NCBI GenBank assembly: GCA_019677205.1
Contig: JAAMXY010000665.1
Location: forward strand, 154,720-218,719
Length of the DNA stretch: 64,000 bases
Origin: Pinguiococcus pyrenoidosus
Taxonomy: Eukaryota; Sar; Pinguiophyceae; Pinguiochrysidales; Pinguiochrysidaceae
Reading direction: 5' to 3'
In this document: positions 44,101-52,493 of the stretch, one piece after another
How positions within the stretch are numbered: position 1 is the stretch's first letter
Layout: the number at the start of each line of letters is the position of its first letter
Notes under the pieces: model-generated
The model's input: the letters and a program-made list of their open reading frames with translations, nothing else
Database searches by the model: none
Told to the model about the DNA's origin: nothing
Position numbers and translations under genes: made by a program

Positions 44101-47100
44101 CAGCTGCCCTCGAAGAGGCACCAGGCCTTCTGCGACACTCGGAAGCCAGCGCCGTCGACGATGTCCTCATGGCTCGCGTCCCGGCAGGCGTCAAAGTCGG
44201 ACCTGCGCGCCAGGAGGCAGAAGCCGCAGGCGGCCAGGTGCGCCACCAGCACGACGCCGCAGAGCAGCACCACCACGCGCAGCGGTTCCAACGGGATATG
44301 CTTCGCCTCGGCGAGCCGGAAGACGTTCTGGATGAGTCCGCTCAGGTTGACGAAGCGCAGCACCTTTGGAAGGTGCAGCATCGCCAGCGCGAGCTTGTAC
44401 TGCTGGGCGTCGTGGCGAAATGCCAGCGCCAGCAGATCGTACGGCACCACGGCCAGCAGGTCCCACAGGAAGGTGGTGTCGCGATAGTGGCCGAAGATGT
44501 CGCCGGGGTGGCTACGCAGCTCGCCTTCGCGGTAGAAGCTGAAGCGGCAGCTGCGGAGGTACATGTCGGCCGCGCTCACGCTCTCCAGCGCCCAGTCAAG
44601 CCACAAGAACGCCACGTCGAAGTCGGGGAAGGCCAGGCGGTACGGAACGGCGCAGCCGCCGTGGAGCACCACGTAAATGCACAGCAGAGACCACAGGCTG
44701 CGCCGCGAGTCGTAGGGCGCCAGCGTCCAGAATTGCTCGCTGCTGGCCGCGGTGGTAGAACCGAGCGCGGCTTGGCCGCCGTCGACGAGATGGCGCAGCT
44801 TATCGTAAGTGCTGCAGTTGGTTGTGACGTTGGTGTAGAATCGTTTCTTCCGCGCCAACGTCCGACGGTGGGCGGCGGTGACGCGACGGCGCCAGTCCTT
44901 GAAGTGGCCGGCGAGGACCGCGAGCACCTCTCGGCGCAGCACGAAGACGTCCGTGTAGGTGGCTGCCACCACGGTGATGCTGGCGTCGGGAGAGGGAGAG
45001 AGCTCCCCGTCCTCTTCGCCCTCGTCCAGGCCGACCAAGCTCTCCTCTCCACAGTAGTCGCTGCTGCCGAGCGTTCCGAAGGCCAGCGACTCCGCGGCGT
45101 CCCAGACGACCACGATGCCCCTCTCGATCATGAGCAGCTCCATGCTGCGCTGCCCGGCCACGACCAGCTTGTCCTTGGGCAGGTATACTCGAGCGCTAAG
45201 CGCGGAGACCAGCAGCTTCGACACCGCGGGTGGAGCCCCTTCGAAGAATGGCACGGCTGCTACGAGGGGTCCGCAGATGCAGCTGCGGAGCTCCTGCTGC
45301 AGCAGCACCGGCAGCTCCTGAAGGATCTGCTGCTCAGACACGTCGCCCTGGCGGCTCCAAACGTACTCAAAGTAGCGATGCGCCTGTTCCTGCAGCTCCG
45401 GCGGGAAGTCCTCCTCGATCAACGTGAGCCGCACCTTCGAGACATGCTGGCGCCAGCTCCGCTCGCTCTGGTTCATGCTGTTCACAAGCGCCGCCAGGCC
45501 ACCGACGAGCGCCGGGAGCATCACTGCGCCGACGAGCACCAGGGCCGTGACGTAGATGGTCTCCAGGGGGTTCCGCGGCGTAATGTCGCCGTAGCCCACC
45601 GTGGACATGGACACCAGCGCAAAGTAAACGGCGCGGAGGTAGACCGTGAAGACGCCGAAGGTGCCATAGTCTACGCTAAAGCTGCAAGGCTCGCACGCCT
45701 CGTCGCGAAACTCGTCGTAGTGGGTCCAGGTGGCGTCCGACGACGCCACGTCCAGGTACCTGGCCAAGGTTGCCGCCGTGACGAAGAAGCTGCCGGTCCA
45801 GTGGCAAAGCAACAGGAGCATAATGTAGAACCCCAGGAAGCGCCGCGTGGCGAGGCCGACCTGCGGAACCGCCTGCAAGACGTAGTCTTGGACCACCGCG
45901 GTATGTCGCGGAAGCTGGTCGAGCAGCAGCAGCTTGTTGAGGCACGAGAGCGCCAGCAGCAGCCCCGACGGCCTGGCGAACATGATGAGAGAGAGGGGGA
46001 GCGATGCCACAAGGAGTAGCTCAAGATGGTTGTTCGCGAGGAAGCGGGTGTAGATGCGCTCCGTGTCCAACACCAGCTCCCCTTCCTCCTCGAACATGAA
46101 GAAATGCAGCTGCAGGATGATGTCCAAGATGATGGTCAAGTCCGCGACCCAAGCGACGCCCGACAGGGTGATGGCGCTGCCGTCTCGCTGGGGCTCCGAG
46201 AATGACAGCTGCATCAGGATCGGCAGACTCGCGGCGTAATAGAACACGACGGAGAACATGATGCAGTCCCAGACAACGCGGAAGTGCGAGTCCGGCAAGA
46301 AGTGGCGCCTCCAGCCCCGCTGGATCTTCCTCAGCAGCGTGTCGTCATCAAAGTTACCGCGGATCTTCGAGGCCTTCTTGGTCGACTTCTTCATCCGCTC
46401 GTGCGCCTGGACCAGCAGGTCCACCTGTGGCGCGCTCAGACTGAGAATGACGATGGTCGCAAAGACCTGCCTCCCGATCAGGAAGACCTCGCAGTAGGTC
46501 TTGGCCACGACGCGGAAGCTGCTCCGGCTGTCGTCGAGCAAGGCGTGCTCCCCGAAGTACTCGCCTCTCCCAAGGCGCCGCTGCAAGGTGTTGGTGCCGG
46601 CCTTGAAGGCGTCGGCCTTGCCACGACTTATGAGGATGGGCCCCCTGAGCTGCTCGTCGGCCGCGATGATCTCGTCGCCTGGGGAGAAGAAACTGCGCTC
46701 CAAGCGCGACTCCAGCGAGTATAGGATTGCGCGGTTCACCTTGCGCATCATGGGCATGCTCAGGATGAGCTCGATGCGAGCGGCGGTGATGGCCAGGGCG
46801 TAGAGATTGGGCGGCAGCTCCTCCTGGAACTTCTTCAGGTCCAGGCCTTGGAGCTGGTTCCAGCGATACTTGTGGAAGGAGCGAAGGCGCCCGATCAGGC
46901 CCGGGGGCAGCGCGCGATAGGCGCCGTACTGCGTCAGCTGCTGTAGTTTCCGCTGGTGCTGATTGAGGGCGGCATCGTAGTTGGTCATCAGCCCCGTGAG
47001 GTTGGCGATGGCGGCGCAGGCGGCCGTCATGCCCACGAAGCCGATGACCAAGGCGCCGATGGTCTCCACCGTCGTGACCGGCACGATGTCGCCGTAGCCC

Positions 47101-47867
47101 ACCGTGGTCATCGTGACAAAGGCCCAGTAGCAGGAGCGCAGGGTCTCCATGCGGGGAGACTCCAAGCGCTCTGCCCGGAACTTGAACGTGCCACTGGCGG
47201 CCTCGGCGCGCACGGGCGCCACCAGTCCGTCCTCGACGAGCCATCCGCGGCCGGTCGTGCGCACGGAGTAGAGACCGAGGGCGAAGAAGATGCAAGCCGC
47301 CTGAAGTCCGGACATGCCCATGAGGTAGAAGACCTTGCACTGCCGCTGCAAGCCGCTGTTCTTCAGTAGCTCGCGCACCTCCAGTGCCCGCATGAGTCGG
47401 TCGAGGATATCATTGATGCGGACGAAGAGGAGCAGTCGATTGCTCAGAAACCAGAAGAGCCACCGACGAACTCCCGACGCGTACGCCAACTTGTCCAGAG
47501 GAATGGCGATGAAGGCGTCCATCCACCAGGTCATCCTTTCCGACAAGAAGAGCCGAGCGGATTGCACAGGGGACTGGGAGGGCTGCTGCAGCGTCGCGGA
47601 GTCGTTCTCAGGTTTGACCTCCGGCGCGATTTTCTCTTCCCTGAAGCGATACGTCCACCAGAGGTCCGCCAGCAGGAAGGCGTCGACGATGGCGTCGAAG
47701 AAGGTCTGGGAATTCAAGCCGTACGTGAAGTCCGAGCCCACGAAGGACAGCCGAACTTGGACACTGCCAAGCAAGTACGTGGCCACCAGCGCCCGGAGAC
47801 AAGTCAAGGAGACACTCTCCGGCGCTTTCTTCCGCTCCTCGGAGTCCCCTCGCCGACTGGCCCTCAT
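41172..47867 (-). CDS. Four-repeat cyclic-nucleotide-gated K+ channel (CNGK-like, pseudotetrameric)
   Basis: This single exon encodes 2231 residues, start ATG at 47867. Four homologous units each hold six membrane spans, a pore loop and a cyclic-nucleotide-binding domain, roughly residues 25-490, 525-995, 1055-1520 and 1575-2070. Pore signatures are 'TTVGYGDIVP' (257-260), 'STVGYGDITP' (758-761), 'TVVIGDVTP' (1290-1295, altered) and 'SSIGYGDIYP' (1814-1817). Binding-domain cores are 'YFGEHALL' with Arg448, 'YCGEESL' without the usual Arg, 'VFGESAMF' with Arg1487, and 'HFGEACLL' with Arg2028. Repeat 4 has the clearest S4 ('LLRSLRLLRLARADYYVRR'). Size and layout match CNGK channels described from sea urchin sperm, where one polypeptide forms the whole pore. 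GYGD predicts K+ selectivity. The absence of introns in 6.7 kb is unusual here. Confidence 0.92.
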   Translation of the reverse strand: MRASRRGDSEERKKAPESVSLTCLRALVATYLLGSVQVRLSFVGSDFTYGLNSQTFFDAIVDAFLLADLWWTYRFREEKIAPEVKPENDSATLQQPSQSPVQSARLFLSERMTWWMDAFIAIPLDKLAYASGVRRWLFWFLSNRLLLFVRINDILDRLMRALEVRELLKNSGLQRQCKVFYLMGMSGLQAACIFFALGLYSVRTTGRGWLVEDGLVAPVRAEAASGTFKFRAERLESPRMETLRSCYWAFVTMTTVGYGDIVPVTTVETIGALVIGFVGMTAACAAIANLTGLMTNYDAALNQHQRKLQQLTQYGAYRALPPGLIGRLRSFHKYRWNQLQGLDLKKFQEELPPNLYALAITAARIELILSMPMMRKVNRAILYSLESRLERSFFSPGDEIIAADEQLRGPILISRGKADAFKAGTNTLQRRLGRGEYFGEHALLDDSRSSFRVVAKTYCEVFLIGRQVFATIVILSLSAPQVDLLVQAHERMKKSTKKASKIRGNFDDDTLLRKIQRGWRRHFLPDSHFRVVWDCIMFSVVFYYAASLPILMQLSFSEPQRDGSAITLSGVAWVADLTIILDIILQLHFFMFEEEGELVLDTERIYTRFLANNHLELLLVASLPLSLIMFARPSGLLLALSCLNKLLLLDQLPRHTAVVQDYVLQAVPQVGLATRRFLGFYIMLLLLCHWTGSFFVTAATLARYLDVASSDATWTHYDEFRDEACEPCSFSVDYGTFGVFTVYLRAVYFALVSMSTVGYGDITPRNPLETIYVTALVLVGAVMLPALVGGLAALVNSMNQSERSWRQHVSKVRLTLIEEDFPPELQEQAHRYFEYVWSRQGDVSEQQILQELPVLLQQELRSCICGPLVAAVPFFEGAPPAVSKLLVSALSARVYLPKDKLVVAGQRSMELLMIERGIVVVWDAAESLAFGTLGSSDYCGEESLVGLDEGEEDGELSPSPDASITVVAATYTDVFVLRREVLAVLAGHFKDWRRRVTAAHRRTLARKKRFYTNVTTNCSTYDKLRHLVDGGQAALGSTTAASSEQFWTLAPYDSRRSLWSLLCIYVVLHGGCAVPYRLAFPDFDVAFLWLDWALESVSAADMYLRSCRFSFYREGELRSHPGDIFGHYRDTTFLWDLLAVVPYDLLALAFRHDAQQYKLALAMLHLPKVLRFVNLSGLIQNVFRLAEAKHIPLEPLRVVVLLCGVVLVAHLAACGFCLLARRSDFDACRDASHEDIVDGAGFRVSQKAWCLFEGSWIMLQIESGKLGPDGGSSARRYLQALSWALPTLVTVVIGDVTPVNAFETLYAFLVMLVGMTVNAAILGNVADLVANLGTDAESFEERTDALRDYMHFHRVPSLLHKRIVDFMDTVWAHGGGGLVARERLLAELPFSLQHADRRRRKLRMLSQCNIFSCLDVTLLESLASRLAPRLYGAGDFLVLSGELPREMFFLRLGRCRVVDEKRADLALATLQEGAVFGESAMFFQQQRASAVVALSYVEAYVLEKADVEHELRQHDAVDMAALLLACRQEATSLKWRTRSLSANLRRARVRGTKLQRIIADDLAAPTAAAAWGLRPDSTLRLVWDMVLFGALAVSSVLIPAFAAFFFEEDAARWLTACVALGFALDALYLLDIFLRFNYFPVEHRGNILTDRRAIREHYRRGFLALDLLSSLPLETLAFVHTDFGWRSIQPWTAFFLLRSLRLLRLARADYYVRRCSTLLQLHLGIRLPASRVLLVKVLASWLYVNHFFACVWFLLHRLQYDSTATTWAVEDGLAEPASSSSVAAETDNVLCARSKAECYLRSLYFAFITTSSIGYGDIYPITAVEAAWQLVVALNGACLIGALVGAFGVLYARSDSRGESAFQAKMQSIAGHMDRRRYAPELRDEVLQHYRRAYRSSGSLDPHELTRILSDSQRMALGLVVHAHVFHVIPLLRDAPASLRRRIAVELTTQTVSRDRQIYSAGEMAGHIYFIVSGLVRMEKPSFDMEDFGAMDEVEQGRVRRLAESVGLMYKQGNHFGEACLLSSLAVRKENAIAGNVTELARISREAITGICARFPAEIRLRLLDDLLSRNGNTTHSFPGDDAPTEGHESSPRGRFPPRSPPSRRPSRKLSFERLSPVSRKLLMGVASFSSPKHTKRKKPRSFSDESYSIEALGQGQWKPKPNMAKFTRSAAEADQQVEKWCKSAQMRSTVPSSLQAMITNQTGGVVDRATQEEILGDVDDDDQLPEGAPR

Positions 47868-48715
47868 TCTTCGAGCGGTCGGTCATCGCCCCCCCCGGTT
47901 GGACATCGACTGAAACTCATTTCTTGCTCCGAAGGGTCTTCCCGAGCCTTGCTCGGCCGCCTCCAAGCCACCGCTTCGTCCCGAGCAAGTCATGGCCGAG
48001 GCCTAGCCAGTTTCTCCCTCGCACAGCAAGAATGCCAACTGCTGGTCACGACGCGCCGTTTTCGAAGTGCACGATATCTATCAAGGGAGTTGTGCTCTTT
48101 GAGAGAGCAAAAGAGCAAAGAGCAAAGATAAGAGCGCGCCTCGAGAGCAACTAGGACAACGCAAAGAGGCTCTGGTACACCGACTAGTTTCCGACCAATG
48201 CGTACTGCCACTATCTCCGCGTCGAGGGTCCAGGTCTTTGTCCCCCCTCTGATATATGTATACACTCCGCAAGGACTTTGCGAATTACCGGGCTGGGGCT
48301 TGTGCGTGGTTTTCATGGCTTTGACTAGTCAATCCCGTTGACACGGGCGAACAAAAGCACTCGCAAGTCGATGACCAGACCAATCGATACTCAGGGAATT
48401 TGGGACAGCCTCTGTCTCCACTCGATGCAGCCAATGAGCCCCACTCAGGGAGACAGGGCCCAGAGCCTAGACCATATGATACATACATACATACATACAT
48501 ACATACATACATACATACATACATAGCCTAGAGCCTACAGCAAGAGCACCTCAGTCCAGAAGTTTTTATTCTCAGGAAGGATCCCTTCCCTTTCCCCCTG
48601 CCGATGATGGTCCGGTTAGGCCCGGCATCGCAGGGAATGTTCCCTCCGAGACCATGTCGGCAGACATCAGAGCAAGATCACGCATCGCGTTCGTGACCGA
48701 CTGAGACGCGACAGC
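47868..48715. promoter_or_regulatory. Head-to-head region between channel and LRR genes
   Basis: About 850 bp separate the two divergent starts. A perfect ACAT microsatellite lies at 48480-48523. Otherwise no feature is seen. Confidence 0.35.
48480..48523. repeat. (ACAT)n microsatellite
   Basis: About eleven uninterrupted 'ACAT' units lie just upstream of the leucine-rich-repeat gene. Confidence 0.95.
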
Positions 48716-51006
48716 ATGCCGACGGGTCGTCCGCGACAGCGAGTCGATACTCTTGCAAGGTGCACAAGACTAGTACAGTACTTCCTGAAGCAGAAGGCCA
48801 GACTCACACCTCGGCTACTAGGGTCTCGGCGAAAGCACAGAGCGAGAATCAGCGGAAGAATGCCATTGATAGGCTCAAGAATTGCCTGCCGCATGCGGCC
48901 CTTGTGGATCTGTTGGACAATCGGCAGGTTCGTGTGTTCTTTGGAGAAGATCTCAGGCCAGATCACCGTCCTGATGGATGCTCGGCAGGCCCTGTACAAC
49001 CTGCTAGACGATGGCGGAGGCCTGAGGGAAAGCGAGCTACGGGAGTTTCTCGAGAAGTACGGCGTCACCCAGAAGCATGCAGATCACAAGAGGCTTTCCA
49101 AAGGGCTACCCAGCTTCACGAGGTATACGGCTGGTCGCCGCGCTCTGGTGGCTACGCTCCTTGCGATCTTGCACATACTGAGCACTTCCGCTTAGGGCGG
49201 CATCGCGAGAGCTCTTCCGTAGCAAGCGACGAAGCCGTCAGTCCTCTTTCTCCGGAGACGAAGGCAGCTTGGACGACAACGGCTGCTCAGCAACAGACAA
49301 CTCGGAAGGAGCCAGCATATTGGTATGATAGCCTCTGTGCCACGCCTCTGGACTTGAAGCCTTACGTGAGTGAGGCTTCCTTAGGGCGATGCTGCCTCGG
49401 AGCCGTGGATCGAGGGACTCAAGAGTCCCGCCCGGCGGTGCAAGTACACGCTGCGTGACGGCGGGCTTCAGGAGTCGGCGATCCCAAAGCTATGGAAGTC
49501 CGACACGCCGCACGCCTTCTTCGACGAGGGCAACTTTCTGGGATACATCCCGAGCAACGCCATATTGGACTGGAGCGGTATGAGTGATGTGCGTCTTCTT
49601 CAAGACTTGATGTAATCGCCGTCGCCTGCCTTCTTTCACTAGGGAAGAGCGCTCCGCGACGCGGCCTAGCTGATCTCGCGACGACGATCCTTGGCAAGGA
49701 CGACCTGCAGTTCTTAGATTTGTCGAACGCGGGCCTTCTTGACACGAGAGCAAAAGTGGAGCACACCTTCGACTTTGCTGAAGCGGAGGCTTTCTTCCAC
49801 GTGCTGTCGCGCTGCAGAAGCCTGGCAGCGATCGACCTCTCCAACACCGATCTCGGCGTCCGCGGACAGGTTTGCCCCCCCACCCCGTCCTCGTTGTCTC
49901 CTACTCCTCAGCCTGAGAGGCCTCGACGCACTGGGCAGGGAGCGCTGGTCGCGATTGGGGACTTTCTGGCACACCAGAAGAGCCTTCTGCACCTCGGCCT
50001 GGCAGGCAACACACTATGTGGCATGCAGCACATGCGCTACAACGGGATCATTTCGATCGCCTACGCTTTACGATCGTCTGGCCTGAGGTATGACTCTCCC
50101 TTCCTTGTTCGAAGACTATCACAAGCCGCAAGTAAAAGGGCCCCAAAGGTCGTTGGATCTCTCTCGCAATCATCTGAACGCCGACGCCATCGTCCTGCTG
50201 GCGGACGGTTTGCCTGGGGCTCCGCTAGAGCGGCTGAATCTTTCCAAGAACCCGATTTGCAAGAGCTCCACAAACTGCCGCACAGCTCAAGGTACTCGGC
50301 AACGTCGGCATCTGAACGGCAAGGGTGATGACCAAAATCTCCTTCCAAGGCGTTGCTGCGCTGTGCTTGCCGCTGCAAAACAATTCCAAGCTGCAAGTCC
50401 TCCGCCTAGCGGAGTGCGGACTAGAGGACAGCGAAGTGCTGGAATTGGCAGCGGTCCTTTGTACGTGCGTCAACCTGAAAGCCCTGGACTTGTCCGGCAA
50501 TGCGATGGGCGCGAATAGTCTCCTTCCGCTCTGCGAGGTATCCTGCGGTGCAAAGGTTTTTGCTGTTTTCGTCCGTTCCATATCACGAGTGTTCCCCCCT
50601 TCGCAGGCAGTCAGATGGCACGAGGAGCTCGTGGCGTTGAAGATGGACAGCTGCCCAAACTTCACTGATGGTGCCCTCAAGCGCGCCGCCCCAATGCTTC
50701 AAAGCAGCCCGAAGCTGGAGTGGCTGAGCACGCAGGACTGCCCATTCACGGATCAATGCTTCGCGGTCCTTGTTCGTTTCTTTGAAGAGAATCTCAGCTG
50801 CCTTATTTGGCGAGTATCATGGCCGCTCGACCTAAGAGGTGAGGCAGGCCTTGATTTCCACAAGGGTGATACAGCTTTGCCCAGAAGCGATGTTGGTGGA
50901 AGGTCTCCCACGCGGGAGAATAGTACCATTGGCCGAGCATCAATCTGAAGAAGCGTCAAAATCAATGCCTATGTTCCCTTTTAGCCTCTCTTACGTTTTC
51001 TTCTAG
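48716..51006 (+). CDS. Leucine-rich-repeat protein (ribonuclease-inhibitor type)
   Basis: Eleven exons (48716-48759, 48822-48927, 48989-49122, 49196-49322, 49385-49577, 49643-49869, 49939-50087, 50149-50291, 50350-50537, 50607-50838, 50885-51006) sum to 554 codons with every phase matched. The N-terminal 100 residues are helical and charged. From exon 6 onward, repeats of the 'LxxLDLSxN' kind follow: 'LQFLDLSNAGL', 'LAAIDLSNTDL', 'LLHLGLAGNTL', 'LRSLDLSRNHL', 'LERLNLSKNPI', 'LQVLRLAECGL' and 'LKALDLSGNAM'. This is the RNI-like type, often seen in flagellar and cytoskeletal proteins; the role here is unknown. Introns are tiny (41-74 bp). The last exon lies entirely inside the left arm of a 173-bp inverted repeat, so the native C-terminus may have been replaced. 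Confidence 0.75.
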
Positions 51007-51055
51007 CTTTGCCATGTGCCTTATGCCCAGACTCAATAAAGTAGCTCCAATCAGG
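50883..51055. repeat. Left arm of 173-bp perfect inverted repeat
   Basis: Bases 50883-51055 are, as far as I can read, identical to the reverse complement of 52018-52190. The arm begins at the AG acceptor of the last LRR exon and covers that exon plus about 50 bases beyond its stop. The sequences diverge abruptly at both ends. Confidence 0.9.
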
Positions 51056-52018
51056 AGCTTCATCAGAGAGGGAATCGACCCTATGCTCGGTGATGAAGAC
51101 TTCCTTTGTGAATCCTTCGCCTGCATACTTTACCCAAAGCGCGTTCAAGTCGCGGTCTTCAGCGGTAGCTCTTGCTGGTACCGATACGTACCCCTTACAC
51201 CAGCCATGGTCTGGCCATTTCCTCCAGAACGTTGCGCCAAATCGACTTCTACTCTTTCCAAGCCTAAAACTTCGATCTTGCGTCCCACGCAAATACAACT
51301 CTCTCATTTCTTTGTCGAGAGCACCTCTTCGAGCACGACTCGCATCATCCGGCTCATTCTGCGCTGAAGGCCATACTAGCGTTGGATTCGAAGCTGGTAT
51401 CTCTTTCGCGCATGATAAATCGCAATCAAAGACACAAACTTCTGCAGCATTTGCGGACCGTTGCTTTTCGTCTTCTCGTATCGCGGCCAATCGTCCCGAA
51501 TGACACAGTAGAGGAACTGGATGGAGGGTTCCACTCTCTATGACTGCTTGAGCCTTCGCTTTTCGAGAAGATATCCAATCCTTCCAGAAGGCCCTGGAAG
51601 GCTCGTGGAGCTTGGCTATGAGTCCTTCGGGGTAAACTTCCTCCGACACATCAGGCAAAATCAGCTCGGGTGCGCCGCTTGGCTGGCTCCTCAAGAACCT
51701 GTACCCTTCGGCTGAAGGATGCAAGTTGCTGACGCTCCAAAAGGGCTGTTCGTCAACTGGCGTTACCATCAGCACCCTGTCACTGCTCCAACGCTGCCAG
51801 CGCAGTCTAGCATGCCCTTCTTGGTCTCGAGTAATTGCCGCATAATGCTGCGTGTAGGGCTCCCGGAAGAAGCGGGTGAATTTTCTGGGGATGCAGCCCT
51901 CAGGCTCCGACCCGACTTCCTCGGACTCCAGCAGCTGCAGCGGACTGAAGACATGGATGCTCCGATCTCCCCCGAAATGCTCCACGGCGTCGTGAAGGCT
52001 CAAAGTGCTCGGTTTCAC
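50981..52018 (-). CDS. Unknown ORF inside the fold-back structure
   Basis: The minus-strand frame is open for 345 codons from 52018 to a stop at 50981. It starts just after 'CCAATCAG', which looks like a splice acceptor at the inner edge of the right arm, so the true start is probably an upstream exon; the first codon in frame is GTG, not ATG. The sequence looks like real protein: Trp-rich with motifs 'AFWKDWISSRKAKAQAV', 'ATFWRKWPDHGWCKGYVSV' and a basic end 'KAHGKARRKRKRG'. I recognise no family and see no transposase or reverse transcriptase motif. Its last 25 codons lie in the left arm and overlap, antisense, the last LRR exon. Confidence 0.4.
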   Translation of the reverse strand: MKPSTLSLHDAVEHFGGDRSIHVFSPLQLLESEEVGSEPEGCIPRKFTRFFREPYTQHYAAITRDQEGHARLRWQRWSSDRVLMVTPVDEQPFWSVSNLHPSAEGYRFLRSQPSGAPELILPDVSEEVYPEGLIAKLHEPSRAFWKDWISSRKAKAQAVIESGTLHPVPLLCHSGRLAAIREDEKQRSANAAEVCVFDCDLSCAKEIPASNPTLVWPSAQNEPDDASRARRGALDKEMRELYLRGTQDRSFRLGKSRSRFGATFWRKWPDHGWCKGYVSVPARATAEDRDLNALWVKYAGEGFTKEVFITEHRVDSLSDEAPDWSYFIESGHKAHGKARRKRKRG

Positions 52019-52190
52019 CTGATTGGAGCTACTTTATTGAGTCTGGGCATAAGGCACATGGCAAAGCTAGAAGAAAACGTAAGAGAGGCTAAAAGGGAAC
52101 ATAGGCATTGATTTTGACGCTTCTTCAGATTGATGCTCGGCCAATGGTACTATTCTCCCGCGTGGGAGACCTTCCACCAACATCGCTTCT
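52018..52190. repeat. Right arm of 173-bp perfect inverted repeat
   Basis: This is the reverse complement of 50883-51055. On the minus strand it carries a second copy of the LRR protein's last exon, including its stop at 52067, in a frame that stays open upstream to 52258. Confidence 0.9.
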
Positions 52191-52493
52191 TCGCATCTTG
52201 GCGACAAAGATCTCAGGATCGATTTGTAGTATCGACATGGAGTAAATCGAAGAATCATTTCAACACTGCTCGCCTGGCTCTTCCAGCCTCATACATGCGG
52301 GCGCGTTTCAGAACTTGCCGTCGCAACGATCCTTCCCAATCCATCTGCTGGAGAGAGGAACTTGGTCTGTCACGGAGCGTAAGGCGGCTCTCGGCGTGGT
52401 CGAAGGACCTGCTCAGGGCTGCTCGAGTCACCATTCTCAGAGGGAAGAGCAGTCCCCGCCGAGGGGTACTGGAGGCGCATTCGGTGCCGTAGC

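Noticed and set aside
42252-46019. Two very long plus-strand ORFs (42252-44015 and 44169-46019) opposite the channel gene
   Set aside because: They are antisense shadows of GC-rich codon usage; their products are Gln/Arg/His/Ala-rich without any domain, while the minus strand encodes a clear channel.
49346-49364. A 19-base intron in the LRR gene (GTGAGT to TTAG)
   Set aside because: A 62-base intron starting at 49323 and ending at 49384 restores frame and matches the size of the other introns in the gene.
50883-52190. Classical DNA transposon with transposase
   Set aside because: No target-site duplication and no DDE or other transposase motif could be seen in the enclosed ORF; kept only as an unexplained inverted repeat.
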